A stretch of DNA of 64,000 bases. Source: CBDDGJ01 sp965199285 (GTDB lineage: Bacteria; Pseudomonadota; Alphaproteobacteria; RS24). The stretch covers positions 682,001-746,000 of the forward strand of contig OZ240687.1 of the NCBI GenBank assembly GCA_965199285.1, given 5' to 3'. Below, piece by piece: positions 43,433 through 54,300 of the stretch (the stretch's first letter is position 1; each line of letters begins with the position of its first letter). The notes beneath the pieces are model-generated. The model ran no database searches, had not been told where the DNA came from, and worked only from the letters and a program-made list of their open reading frames with translations. A program made the position numbers and the translations under genes.

Positions 43433-44623
43433 TTACTCTACGATGGCGGATACGACGCCAGCGCCGACCGTGCGGCCGCCTTCGCGGATAGCGAAACGAA
43501 GTTTCTCTTCCATCGCAATCGGCACAATAAGCTCAACATCCATCTCGACATTATCACCCGGCATAACCATCTCCGTGCCAGAGGGAAGCGCGCAAATGCC
43601 CGTAACATCCGTCGTCCGAAAATAAAATTGAGGACGATAATTGGTGAAAAACGGCGTATGACGCCCCCCCTCATCCTTCGTCAGAATATAAGCCTCTGCC
43701 TTAAACTTCGTATGCGGCGTGATTGAACCTGGAGCGCATAAAACCTGCCCCCGCTCAACCTCTTCACGCTTCGTGCCACGCAATAACACACCAACATTAT
43801 CACCAGCCTCACCGCTATCCAATAATTTACGGAACATTTCAACACCCGTACAAGTCGTCTTTTGCGTATCCTTAATCCCGACAATCTCAATCTCATCGCC
43901 AACTGTCACAATCCCGCGCTCAACACGACCCGTCACAACCGTGCCCCGACCAGAAATAGAAAACACATCCTCAATCGGTAACAAAAAGGGCTGATCCTTC
44001 GGACGGTCAGGCTGTGGAATATACTCATCAACCGCCGCCATAAGTTTCAAAATCGCTTCCTTACCAATCTCATCATCGCGACCTTCCAATGCCGCCAAAG
44101 CACTGCCAGAAATAATCGGTATATCATCGCCAGGAAACTCATAAGAACTAAGCAAATCACGTACTTCCATCTCAACAAGCTCTAAAAGCTCAGCATCATC
44201 AACCTGATCAACCTTGTTCAAAAACACAACCAAGGCCGGAACCCCAACTTGACGCGCTAACAATATATGCTCCCGCGTCTGGGGCATCGGACCATCGGCC
44301 GCATTCACAACCAATATCGCACCATCCATCTGCGCCGCGCCCGTGATCATATTCTTAACATAGTCAGCATGACCCGGACAATCAACATGCGCATAATGAC
44401 GACCCGTCGTCTCATATTCAACATGCGCCGTCGAGATTGTAATCCCGCGTTCCTTCTCTTCCGGCGCTTTATCAATATCATTATAATCGCTAAATGTCGC
44501 GCCACCCGTCTCAGCCAAAACCTTCGTAATCGCTGCTGTCAGTGTCGTCTTGCCATGGTCAACATGACCAACCGTACCAATATTACAATGCGGCTTAGTA
44601 CGCTCAAACTTCTCTTTAGACAT
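43433..44623 (-). CDS. tuf: Elongation factor Tu, copy 1
   Basis: The 396-residue GTPase has the P-loop GHVDHGKTTLT, the switch II DCPGHADYVKNM and NKVD, followed by the two beta-barrel domains. It delivers aminoacyl-tRNA to the ribosome. It sits in the str operon after fusA. The second copy near the right window edge is identical over the shared 0.73 kb apart from a change in the penultimate codon (Val here, Ile there). Confidence 0.98.
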   Translation of the reverse strand: MSKEKFERTKPHCNIGTVGHVDHGKTTLTAAITKVLAETGGATFSDYNDIDKAPEEKERGITISTAHVEYETTGRHYAHVDCPGHADYVKNMITGAAQMDGAILVVNAADGPMPQTREHILLARQVGVPALVVFLNKVDQVDDAELLELVEMEVRDLLSSYEFPGDDIPIISGSALAALEGRDDEIGKEAILKLMAAVDEYIPQPDRPKDQPFLLPIEDVFSISGRGTVVTGRVERGIVTVGDEIEIVGIKDTQKTTCTGVEMFRKLLDSGEAGDNVGVLLRGTKREEVERGQVLCAPGSITPHTKFKAEAYILTKDEGGRHTPFFTNYRPQFYFRTTDVTGICALPSGTEMVMPGDNVEMDVELIVPIAMEEKLRFAIREGGRTVGAGVVSAIVE

Positions 44624-44705
44624 AATATATATCCTTTCCTTTAATAATTTTGTTAATCTAATCTTTACTTAAAATTTTTCACTTCAAACTTTATGCGATA
44701 GACCT

Positions 44706-46781
44706 TTATGCAAGTTTGGCAATCACCTCATCTGAAACCGCTTGCGGCACCGGTTCATAATGACCAAATTGCATTGAATATTGCGCACGGCCTTGTGTCA
44801 TTGAACGCAGCGTATTTACATAACCAAACATATTTGCAAGCGGCACCATTGCCGTAATCACCGCTGCATTGCCCCGCGATTCCGTGCCGCGCACTTGCCC
44901 GCGCCGACTATTAAGGTCGCCAATAACGTCTCCCATATGGTCTTCGGGAGTGACCACTTCAACTTCCATAATCGGCTCCAGCAGTTTCGCGCCAGCATCA
45001 CGAGAGGCTTCACGGAAGGCCGCGCGCGAGGCAATTTCAAACGCCATCACGGATGAGTCAACATCATGGAACGCGCCATCGACCAGCGTCACCTTAAAAT
45101 CAATCATCGGGAAACCAGCCAGAACGCCGTTTTCGCGCACGCTCTCAATGCCTTTTTCAACGCCTGGAATATATTCTTTGGGAATCGCGCCGCCGACAAT
45201 CTTATTTTCAAATTCGTAACCGCCCCCTGGTTCCATCGGGTCAATAATCATTTTCACCCGCGCAAACTGCCCCGAACCACCGGTTTGTTTCTTATGCGTA
45301 TAATCAATCTCTGTTGCTTTCGTAAATGTCTCCCGATATGCCACTTGCGGCGCGCCGACATTTGCTTCCACCTTAAATTCACGCTTCATGCGGTCAACAA
45401 TAATATCAAGATGCAGCTCACCCATGCCGGCGATAACGGTTTGCCCGCTTTCCTCATCTGAACTCACACGGAAAGACGGGTCTTCTTGCGCCAAACGATT
45501 AAGCGCCAGCCCCATTTTTTCTTGATCGCCTTTGGTTTTTGGCTCAACCGCAACCTGAATAACTGGCTCGGGAAACTCCATTCGCTCCAGAATAACAGGA
45601 CTATTTGCCTCACAAAGCGTGTCACCTGTGGTGGTATCTTTCATACCGACCAATGCGACAATATCACCAGCATAGGCTTCCTTAATTTCTTCGCGGCTAT
45701 TGGCGTGCATTTGCAACATCCGCCCAATCCGCTCGCGCTTATCTTTTACTGTGTTGAGCACCCCTGTACCGCTTTCCAGCTTGCCAGAATAAATCCGCGC
45801 AAATGTGAGCGAGCCGACAAATGGGTCATTGGCGATTTTGAACGCCAGCATTGATAGCGGCTCATCATCAGACGAATTACGCACAACCGCTTCTTCGGTT
45901 TTGGCATCAATCCCCTGAATGGCCTCAACTTCCAAAGGTGAAGGCATAAAATCAACCACCGCATCAAGCAATGGCTGCACCCCCTTATTCTTAAACGCTG
46001 TGCCACACAAAACAGGTACAAAACTCTGCCCAATCGTGCCTTTGCGGATACATTTTTTCAGCGTCTCTTCATCTGGTTCAGTGCCATCCAGATAGGCTTC
46101 CATCACATCATCATCCATCTCAACCGCCGCTTCAACCAGCTTCGAGCGATAATCTTCCGCCTTGTCTTTCAACTCATCGCGAATATCCAAATATTCAAAT
46201 TCAGCGCCGAGCCCCTCATCTTTCCAGACAATTTCTTTCATTTTGAGAAGATCAATCACGCCTTCAAATTCGCTTTCCGCGCCAATTGGTAATTGCAACA
46301 CTAATGGCGTTGCACCGAGCCGATCGATAATCATTTCAACGCAGCGATAAAAATCCGCCCCCATCCGATCCATTTTATTCACGAAACACATGCGCGGCAC
46401 GCTATATTTATCGGCCTGCCGCCACACGGTTTCAGATTGTGGCTCTACCCCTGCAACCGAGTCAAACACCGCCACCGCGCCATCGAGCACCCGCAAAGAG
46501 CGCTCGACCTCAATCGTAAAATCAACGTGACCGGGTGTGTCGATAATATTAATCCGCTTATCATTCCAAAAACAAGTTGTCGCCGCGGAGGTGATGGTGA
46601 TGCCGCGCTCTTGCTCTTGCTCCATCCAATCCATTGTCGCGGCGCCATCATGCACCTCGCCAATTTTGTAAGACACGCCCGTATAATAGAGAATACGCTC
46701 TGTCGTCGTGGTTTTGCCAGCATCAATATGCGCCATAATACCAATATTGCGATAATCTTGAAGGGGAGTTTGACGAGCCAT
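44706..46781 (-). CDS. fusA: Elongation factor G
   Basis: The 691-residue translocase begins YRNIGIMAHIDAGKTTTTER and carries DTPGHVDFTIEVERSLRVLD and the later EF-G domains (GMGELHLDIIVDRMKREF, ANMFGYVNTLRSMTQGRAQY). It drives ribosomal translocation and recycling with GTP. It lies between rpsG and tuf. Confidence 0.98.
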   Translation of the reverse strand: MARQTPLQDYRNIGIMAHIDAGKTTTTERILYYTGVSYKIGEVHDGAATMDWMEQEQERGITITSAATTCFWNDKRINIIDTPGHVDFTIEVERSLRVLDGAVAVFDSVAGVEPQSETVWRQADKYSVPRMCFVNKMDRMGADFYRCVEMIIDRLGATPLVLQLPIGAESEFEGVIDLLKMKEIVWKDEGLGAEFEYLDIRDELKDKAEDYRSKLVEAAVEMDDDVMEAYLDGTEPDEETLKKCIRKGTIGQSFVPVLCGTAFKNKGVQPLLDAVVDFMPSPLEVEAIQGIDAKTEEAVVRNSSDDEPLSMLAFKIANDPFVGSLTFARIYSGKLESGTGVLNTVKDKRERIGRMLQMHANSREEIKEAYAGDIVALVGMKDTTTGDTLCEANSPVILERMEFPEPVIQVAVEPKTKGDQEKMGLALNRLAQEDPSFRVSSDEESGQTVIAGMGELHLDIIVDRMKREFKVEANVGAPQVAYRETFTKATEIDYTHKKQTGGSGQFARVKMIIDPMEPGGGYEFENKIVGGAIPKEYIPGVEKGIESVRENGVLAGFPMIDFKVTLVDGAFHDVDSSVMAFEIASRAAFREASRDAGAKLLEPIMEVEVVTPEDHMGDVIGDLNSRRGQVRGTESRGNAAVITAMVPLANMFGYVNTLRSMTQGRAQYSMQFGHYEPVPQAVSDEVIAKLA

Positions 46782-46814
46782 GATTTGTTCCTTTTAATTT
46801 TAACCTATGAATGC

Positions 46815-47285
46815 CTACCAACGATAATGCGCAAAGGCACGATTGGCTTCCGCCATCCGATGCGTATCCTCACGCTTTTTCACGGCTGAACCACGATTAT
46901 TCACCGCATCCAAAAATTCTCCCGCCAAGCGCTCTTCCATCGTATTTTCATTGCGGCCACGGGCGGCTGAAATCACCCACCGAATGGCCAGCGCTTGTTT
47001 ACGATCGTTACGCACTTCAACCGGCACTTGATAGGTTGCGCCACCAACCCGACGTGAGCGCACTTCCACCGCCGGCATGACATTTTCCAGCGCTTCATGA
47101 AACACACTTAGCGGGTCGCGCTTAAGTTTAGTTTCGACCTGATCGAGCGCGCCATATAAAATCCGTTCAGCGATTGATTTTTTACCATGCAACATCATGC
47201 TATTCATGAATTTGGTCAGCACCACATCGCCAAATTTAGCGTCTGGTATAATTTCACGTTTTTCTGCGCGATGACGACGAGACAT
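46815..47285 (-). CDS. rpsG: 30S ribosomal protein S7
   Basis: The 156-residue protein has MSRRHRAEKREIIPDAKFGD, VGGATYQVPVEVRNDRKQAL and ends RMAEANRAFAHYRW. It organises the 3' domain of 16S rRNA and the E site; in E. coli it represses its own operon. Confidence 0.97.
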   Translation of the reverse strand: MSRRHRAEKREIIPDAKFGDVVLTKFMNSMMLHGKKSIAERILYGALDQVETKLKRDPLSVFHEALENVMPAVEVRSRRVGGATYQVPVEVRNDRKQALAIRWVISAARGRNENTMEERLAGEFLDAVNNRGSAVKKREDTHRMAEANRAFAHYRW

Positions 47286-47309
47286 ATCTCTTCTCCCTGC
47301 TCCGACCGC

Positions 47310-47681
47310 TTATTTCGGCCGCTTGGCGCCATATTTCGAACGCCGTTGTTTACGATCTTTCACACCCTGCGTATCCAGCACCCCACGAATAATGTGATAG
47401 CGCACACCTGGCAAATCCTTCACCCGCCCACCGCGGATCATCACCACGGAGTGTTCTTGCAAATTATGCCCTTCACCGGGGATATAGCTTGTCACTTCAA
47501 ACCCATTGGTAAGGCGCACCCGCGCAACTTTACGCAAAGCAGAGTTTGGCTTTTTGGGGGTGGTTGTATAAACCCGCGTACATACACCGCGCTTTTGCGG
47601 ACAAGATTCCATAGCCGGCACTTTATTGCGCTTCAAAACCTTTTGCCGCGGCTTGCGGATTAACTGATTAATGGTAGGCAT
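47310..47681 (-). CDS. rpsL: 30S ribosomal protein S12
   Basis: The 123-residue protein has MPTINQLIRKPRQKVLKRNK, TPKKPNSALRKVARVRLTNG (site of streptomycin-resistance changes, wild-type lysine present) and GGRVKDLPGVRYHIIRGVLD with the aspartate that RimO modifies. First gene of the superoperon, with an upstream leader of about 270 nt. Confidence 0.98.
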   Translation of the reverse strand: MPTINQLIRKPRQKVLKRNKVPAMESCPQKRGVCTRVYTTTPKKPNSALRKVARVRLTNGFEVTSYIPGEGHNLQEHSVVMIRGGRVKDLPGVRYHIIRGVLDTQGVKDRKQRRSKYGAKRPK

Positions 47682-47958
47682 TGCCCCTCCTTAAAACTTT
47701 ATGAAATAAACAGCAAAACACGCGACAAGACCAAACCCAATAAGATTTAAGCATGAGCCTTACGCGAAACCAAACCGAACCCATCATCCCACGATTAAGC
47801 GATATGATAGAAACTCTTGCGGCATGCAGAGGAATTTATAAAAATTCATGCGTCAGAGCCATTTATCCCAGATTCAAGAACAGTGTTTAGGCTTTTAAGT
47901 TGAGATGATAATCCACCGCAAGCGAGCAAACCTACATTCTGTTCATAAACTTGAGGGC

Positions 47959-47987
47959 TGTTTATGCAAAAAAGTAATTAAGGTCAA
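47959..47987 (-). promoter_or_regulatory. Promoter of the str-S10-spc-alpha superoperon
   Basis: On the minus strand TTGACC (47987-47982) and TAAACA (47964-47959) are 17 bp apart. The spacing and the AT-rich upstream sequence support a sigma70 promoter; the -10 box is imperfect. Confidence 0.4.
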
Positions 47988-48064
47988 GAGAAAATATGGT
48001 TTTTTTATAAAAAAACCTATTTTCCTGTCGTCTTTACACTGTGCCCAATAATATGACCTTAATT
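47976..48064. repeat. Long inverted repeat around an A/T palindrome
   Basis: AATTAAGGTCA (47976-47986) and TGACCTTAATT (48054-48064) are perfect 11-bp arms. The similarity continues outward in both copies through a TTTTGCA-like segment. Between them GGTTTTTTTATAAAAAAACC (47998-48017) is a perfect 20-bp palindrome, with AAAATA/TATTTT flanks, that could end the receptor transcript. Confidence 0.75.
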
Positions 48065-48086
48065 GTCTTTGCAAAAGCGCTTCAAC

Positions 48087-50068
48087 CTAAAAATTCCAGC
48101 TTACAGAAACACTACCATTTACACCATTGCCGGGAGAGTGGATTGTACTTGTCCCATCCAGACTGAAATCATAAACATATTCATAAAACTCATCTGTGAT
48201 ATTATTCAGCTGAAATTTAACCACGCTTCTCCAAGATCATAATCCGCACTAAAGCTCAAAATCATATAATCGCCGAATTTACCGCCAAGATTGGCTTCAT
48301 TGACGTAATAATCGCCTTGCGCATCAACATGTATACGGGTGATAAGGCGTGGGCTTGCCTGATAATTCACCCCGAATGAGGCAGTATAATCAGGAATACT
48401 CAGCAATTCATTGCCGTTATTTTCGGGCGTTGATGATTTGATAATTTTCGTATCAATCGCAGCATAATTACCCCAATAAGACCAATCTTCATTTAGCGCC
48501 CCATTAAAGGCAAGCTCATAGCCATTGCGCTCGGTCTCCCCAACATTGCGCGATATACCATCAACCGTGATAAATTCATCGCTGGCATCATGCTGCCAAT
48601 AAGACACGCGAAGGTTTAACCGTGCAGAGGGGGAATAGCTTGTGCCGATCTCCCAACCATCATTTATGGATACATCACGCGCCTTACGATCTCCCGCCGT
48701 ATAAGCAGCAGCCGCAAAAGGATGCTGAAAACTGCGGCCTATATTGGCAAATAGATTAACATCAGTGGTGGCTGCATAAATAATATTGAATTTGGGCTGC
48801 AAGATTGTACCAAACTCATACATATCTCTTTTTTCGCCACTTTCCCGTTCAATAAAATCACCCGATAAGCGATCCGCCCGCAGGCCAATATTCCATTTTA
48901 TCCGATCCGCAGCCTCATGCGATAGTTTCACATAAGTGCCATAATGGTCAAAATTATAACTATGGTTACGTCGCACCCGGCTTATATCGAGGACACGGGT
49001 TTGCCCCGCAACCTGGAACCTTTGTTCAAGCACATCTTGTTGTTCATAATCCAGTCCCCAATCAAGCGTCCAAATAGGAGAGAGCGTCCAGCTTAAGGTT
49101 GAGATAAATCCATCTTGCTGTTGATCATCAATTCGGTTTCGTAACGAGCCTGCTTCGCTAAACCGCACCCAACGGTTACGCTCAAATTTTTGGGTATAGA
49201 GCTTTAAGTGCCAATCCAGATCAGGCGCAAAAATTTGCGACCAATGCAAGCTTAAATGATCTGTCTGCTTATCGCCGCCATCGGCACTGGCATAAGAGGG
49301 GGATAATTTGGGCATGAGGCGCGATTGGTCTTTTCCCAGATAACCTGGTGAATCGGCTTCATAAGTGGCATGCCGAAGCACAAGCCGCAATTCACGCGTG
49401 CCATCCAAAACCCATGCCCAACTGCCGGATAGGGTGAGCTTCTCAACATCTGTATGCGACCGATAGCCCTCACTTTCGCGATAGCCGAACGCGTAATTCT
49501 GCTTAAAGCCCTCATCCTCATAGCCGGCATAGGCGTTCACCTCGCGCGCATTGAAACTGCCCAGCATGACATCAACCTCTTTACCTTCATCTTGACGGGT
49601 AAAGACATTATAATTACCGGCAATATTATAAAGCCCATAACGTGCATCGCTCGTACCCTTAAAGGTAGATATAGACGCAATATTGAGCGGTGATAATTGA
49701 TCCAACTCATTATAGCCATTATGGTAATTGGATGGGATACCATCGATCAGTAATTTGGCGTGCGGGGTAACACCATCACCCGCAAAGCCGCGAATGGCAA
49801 TATCTGTATTTATAACACCCTGATTATAACGGGCAACATAAACCCCTGGCACTTTGTTGAAAAGCTCAAGCGTGTCATTTACACGCTCATAAGCAAGCTC
49901 ATCTTGGCTAAGTGTATCGATAGATCCGGCAAGTCCAGCATCTGGCACGGCAGTCGGCACCCCAATCACAATAATCGTATCAAGTGCAGTATCTTCAGCA
50001 CGCCCTGTCATCGGCAGCACCAGTGCAGACATAAGCAAACTCACGACTAAAATATTCAAAACCCTCAT
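48087..50068 (-). pseudogene. TonB-dependent outer-membrane receptor with a frameshift near its C-terminus
   Basis: The first frame gives 620 residues: signal peptide (LVVSLLMSALVLPMTGRAE), a TonB box-like stretch (LDTIIVIG), the plug domain (LELFNKVPGVYVARYNQGV, AKLLIDGIP) and most of the 22-strand barrel, ending early at 48206. In the next frame the sequence continues FQLNNITDEFYEYVYDF and ends NGSVSVSWNF at a TAG at 48087-48089, exactly the aromatic final strand that the barrel needs. One base appears lost near 48220-48223 (GCGTGGTT, where GCGTGGGTT would restore the frame). The ligand (siderophore, vitamin or glycan) is unknown. A GGGAGGA ribosome-binding site precedes the ATG. Confidence 0.8.
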
Positions 50069-50130
50069 TATCGTCCTCCCAAATTCACGTCGAACTGTTA
50101 TGATATAATCTAAAAAAAATCAACCTATCA

Positions 50131-51336
50131 TCAGATATAACGGGCAATAAAATTATGCTTGTTAGATAATTTCCAAGGCAGATATAGTTTTGCCAGTATA
50201 AGCGTGAGTATCATAGCCGTTGCCGCAAACAGATATGTCATCGAATAAGATAAACCAAACCCTGCGGGTAGACCAATAAGGGTTTCACCGTAAGTCATAT
50301 CGCTGATCGCAAAGCCCATAAACGGGATCAATAACCAACTCATCAAATGTAATATATATAAATGGGCAATGTAAGAAAACATGCTGGTGCGTCCAAGCAT
50401 TTGTAGAAACCCTGCTGAAAAGCCTGCCCGCAACTGCTTAAAATAAAATAGCGCAATTAAACCGCTGCCCACCGTCAACAACATGAATTGCAAAGACAGC
50501 GGATATTTGGTTGGGTTAAAAAACGACATCAGGGTTAGTGTTAAGCTGTCATGCACCACAAAAAGACCTGTATCACCATAGAGGTTAAACCCTCGCAACA
50601 GACCATAAGCCAACAGACAGGCTATCCCGATATATAAGCCCCATTGGGCAGCCTGCTTGGAAAAATTATGCGCCACATAATATCGACCCATCAGATAAGC
50701 AAGGCACATCAGCCCGATAATCGGCAAAACCGGATAGGTTGTCCGCACCCGAAACTCAAATGGCAGAATAAGTACATTCTTTTGATGCAAGATCGACCAT
50801 AGATAATGCATGGCTGTACCAGATTCAAAACTGATACCATCAAGCAGATTATGCCCAAACACAATCAGAACCCCAGCCACAAACACCCATTGCAAACCAC
50901 ATAAGTGAAACACCCCAAGCCCGATAAAGCCCCAGCCAATCGCCCAAATCACCTGCGCATAAAGCATCGGATAGAGGGGGTTAAAGCTCCATGACCAAGA
51001 GACAATCGTAAATTCAAAAAGAATAAGAACCGCGCCGCGTATGATCAGCCCCTTTGCAAAATCTTGTCGAGCAAAATCTTGTCGAGCAAAATCTTGGCGG
51101 TCATCAAAATATTGTTCGGTTAATGCGGCCGAAAAGCCTGCTAAAAATACGAAAAGCGGCGCGCAAAAATGTGAAATAAATCTTGATATAAAAACCTTCG
51201 GTTTAGTGCCAGGCACATCCATCGGATCATTGACAAAATAATCGACACAATAAACCATTGCATGATCGAGGATCATAAACACAATGATAAGTCCCCGCAA
51301 AATATCTATATGCGCTAATCTTGGTTTATCCGGCAT
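50131..51336 (-). CDS. Polytopic membrane acyltransferase-like protein (DUF1624 / HGSNAT-related)
   Basis: The 401-residue protein has about ten membrane helices. Its start, HIDILRGLIIVFMILDHAMV, matches DUF1624 and heparan-alpha-glucosaminide N-acetyltransferase-like enzymes, with the conserved Asp-His in LDHAM. Such proteins move acetyl or acyl groups across the membrane to sugars. A cytoplasmic loop contains RQDFA three times in tandem. It starts 41 bp after rpoC and lies ahead of the TonB-receptor gene, so it may be expressed with the rpoBC operon. Substrate unknown. Confidence 0.75.
   Translation of the reverse strand: MPDKPRLAHIDILRGLIIVFMILDHAMVYCVDYFVNDPMDVPGTKPKVFISRFISHFCAPLFVFLAGFSAALTEQYFDDRQDFARQDFARQDFAKGLIIRGAVLILFEFTIVSWSWSFNPLYPMLYAQVIWAIGWGFIGLGVFHLCGLQWVFVAGVLIVFGHNLLDGISFESGTAMHYLWSILHQKNVLILPFEFRVRTTYPVLPIIGLMCLAYLMGRYYVAHNFSKQAAQWGLYIGIACLLAYGLLRGFNLYGDTGLFVVHDSLTLTLMSFFNPTKYPLSLQFMLLTVGSGLIALFYFKQLRAGFSAGFLQMLGRTSMFSYIAHLYILHLMSWLLIPFMGFAISDMTYGETLIGLPAGFGLSYSMTYLFAATAMILTLILAKLYLPWKLSNKHNFIARYI
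51058..51107 (-). repeat. 15-bp tandem repeat, three copies, in the acyltransferase gene
   Basis: The plus-strand unit GCAAAATCTTGTCGA begins near 51057, 51072 and 51087, the last copy with changes at its end. It encodes RQDFA repeated in frame in a predicted loop between helices 2 and 3. Confidence 0.8.
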
Positions 51337-51377
51337 AGTCTAGTCTATTCTTCGCTGCCACTATCACCAAAAAGAGC

Positions 51378-54300
51378 TTATGCGTCTGCACCTGCCTCTA
51401 CGGCATCTTCTGTTTCGAGCGCCTCAGCATGTTGCGCTTGCAAAACCGCATCGCGCTCATCAGCTTCAGATTTCAACCGTTGCATCATGCCCCCCGTACC
51501 AGCAGGGATGAGACGACCCACAATCACATTTTCTTTCAAACCAATCAGCTCATCATATTTTCCGTTTACGGCTGCTTCGGTCAGCACCCGCGTCGTTTCT
51601 TGGAACGAGGCCGCCGAAATAAAGCTGCGCGTTTGCAGGCTGGCTTTGGTGATACCCAATAAAATAGGCTTGCCGCTTGGCGGGGTTTTACCCTCTGCCG
51701 CCAACTCATCACACACCATATCAAATTCATTGCGGTCAACTTGTTCCTCAATCAGATAGGCGCTGTCACCGGAATCATCGATCTCGATTTTTTGCAGCAT
51801 TTGCCGAACAATCACTTCAATGTGTTTGTCATTAATCGACACACCTTGCAGACGATACACATCCTGAATTTCTTTAATCAGGAAGGCAGCAAGATCTTCA
51901 ACCCCCAAAATCGCCAGAATATCATGCGGGGCAGGATTGCCATCAATAATATATTCGCCCTTTTCGATAAAATCGCCTTCTTGTACGGTTAAATGCTTGG
52001 CGCGCGGCACAAGATATTCTGTCGGCTCTTTATCCGCCTCTTCGGGATGAATGATAATCCGACGCTTGTTTTTATAATCGCGCCCAAATTCAACCTTACC
52101 GCTAATTTCAGCAATAATCGCATGGTCTTTTGGCCGGCGTGCCTCAAATAATTCCGCCACCCGAGGTAGACCACCTGTAATATCGCTAGACGTCGCCCCT
52201 TCGGTGGGGATACGCGCCAGAATATCACCTGCATGTACGGATGCACCGACATCAACCGACAAAATCGCCCCAGCCGCCAGCGCATAACGCGCTTCATTGC
52301 CATTTGGTAGCACTTTCACCACCCCATCCTTATCTTTCACGATAATTGCGGGGCGCAGCGCATTTCCTTTTGTGGTGCCGGAACTATCTTTCACAATCCG
52401 TTGCGTGATACCGGTGCTTTCATCAGAGGTTTCTTCAACCGATACACCTTCGACCAAATCTTCAAAGCCAATCTCACCATCCAGCTCGGTCAGGATTGGC
52501 GTTTCATAAGGTTCCCATTCAGCGAGACGCTGCCCCCGCGTTACCTGTTCGCCTTCTTCAACCCGCAAGCGCGTGCCATAAGATAGTTTTTGTGAGGTAC
52601 GCTCGAGACCATTTTCATCAATAATTTTAACCGAAATATTGCGTCCCATCACAACCGAGCGGCCTTGCCCATCCTTGACAATATTGGCATTTTCAAATTC
52701 AATCCGTCCATCCGCACTAGCTTCAACGAAAGATTGGTCAACAACTTGCGCTGTCCCGCCAACGTGGAATGTCCGCATCGTAAGCTGCGTACCTGGTTCA
52801 CCAATTGATTGAGCAGCAATCACCCCAACCGCTTCACCAATATTAACCGGTGTACCGCGCGCCAAATCACGACCATAACAGGCGGCGCAAATGCCGCTCT
52901 TGGTATCACAGGTAAGCGCCGAACGAATACGGATACTCGCCAGATTAGCATCCTCAATCAGTGGTAAATGCTCTTCTGTAATCAGCGTGCCGCGCGGCGC
53001 AATCATCTCGCCAGAGGCAGGATGCACCACATCATCAGCAACAACCCGTCCCAATACGCGTTCAGATAAAGATACAATCACTTCACCACTATCAACCACA
53101 GCCTCAACCGTAATGCCGCGGTCTGTACCACAATCAACCTCAGTGACAATACAATCCTGCGCAACATCCACCAGACGGCGGGTGAGATAACCAGAATTAG
53201 CCGTCTTAAGCGCGGTATCCGCCAAGCCTTTCCGCGCCCCATGGGTGGAGTTAAAATATTCCAAAACCGATAAGCCTTCTTTGAAATTAGAAATAATCGG
53301 TGTTTCGATAATTTCACCAGATGGTTTTGCCATCAGCCCCCGCATCCCTGCCAGCTGTTTAATCTGCGCCGGAGAACCGCGCGCCCCGCTATGGCTCATC
53401 ATATAGATTGAATTGATAAAATCATCACCCGCTTTAATATCTTTGCTATCGGTCTCGGAGATTTCTTTCATCATCGCATCCGCAACCTGATCGGTGCAGC
53501 GCGCCCATTCATCCACCACTTTATTATATTTTTCTTGCTGGGTGATAAGACCATCAGCATATTGCTGTTCATATTCTTTAACAATGGCTTGGGTTTTTTC
53601 GAGAATATCATTTTTGCTATTCGGTATCACCATATCATCTTTACTGATAGAAATACCGGCTTTTGCCGCATTGCGGAAGCCGACGCTCATAATATGATCG
53701 CAAAAAATAACCGTCGCTTTTTGTCCACAGTGACGATAGACCGCATCAATCACGCGTGATATTTCTTTCTTACTCATCAGCCGGTTAATCGTATCAAAGG
53801 GAAGTTTGGGATGCTTTGGTAATTCCTGTCCCAATAAGAAACGCCCTGCGGTTGTATCGACAACCCGCGAAACCAGATTACCCTCTTCATCCATCTCGGT
53901 AATGCGCGCTTTGATCTTGCTATGGAGCGTTAGCACTTTTTGGTCAAGCGCATATTCCAGCTCGCCCATATCAGAGACCATCATACCTTCACCTGGTGCG
54001 CCATCACGTTCAAGCGTCATATAATAAAGACCAAGCACAATATCTTGCGATGGCACAATAATCGGCTCCCCACTTGCCGGATGCAAAATATTATTGGTCG
54101 ACATCATCAAGACCCGCGCTTCCAACTGTGCTTCCAAAGATAATGGCACATGCACCGCCATTTGGTCACCATCAAAATCAGCATTAAAGGCCGCACACAC
54201 CAAAGGATGCAACTGAATGGCTTTGCCTTCAATCAACACGGGTTCAAATGCCTGAATACCCAATCGGTGCAGGGTTGGGGCGCGGTTCAACATCACCGGA

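Larger units (their letters stand above)
47682..48086. other. 405-bp gap between rpsL and the TonB-receptor gene
   Basis: No coding frame is convincing. From right to left it holds an AT-rich palindrome (47998-48017), an 11-bp inverted repeat around it (47976-47986 and 48054-48064), the rpsL promoter (47959-47987) and a leader of about 270 nt for the ribosomal superoperon (47682-47951). The leader contains no hairpin that I recognise. Confidence 0.6.
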
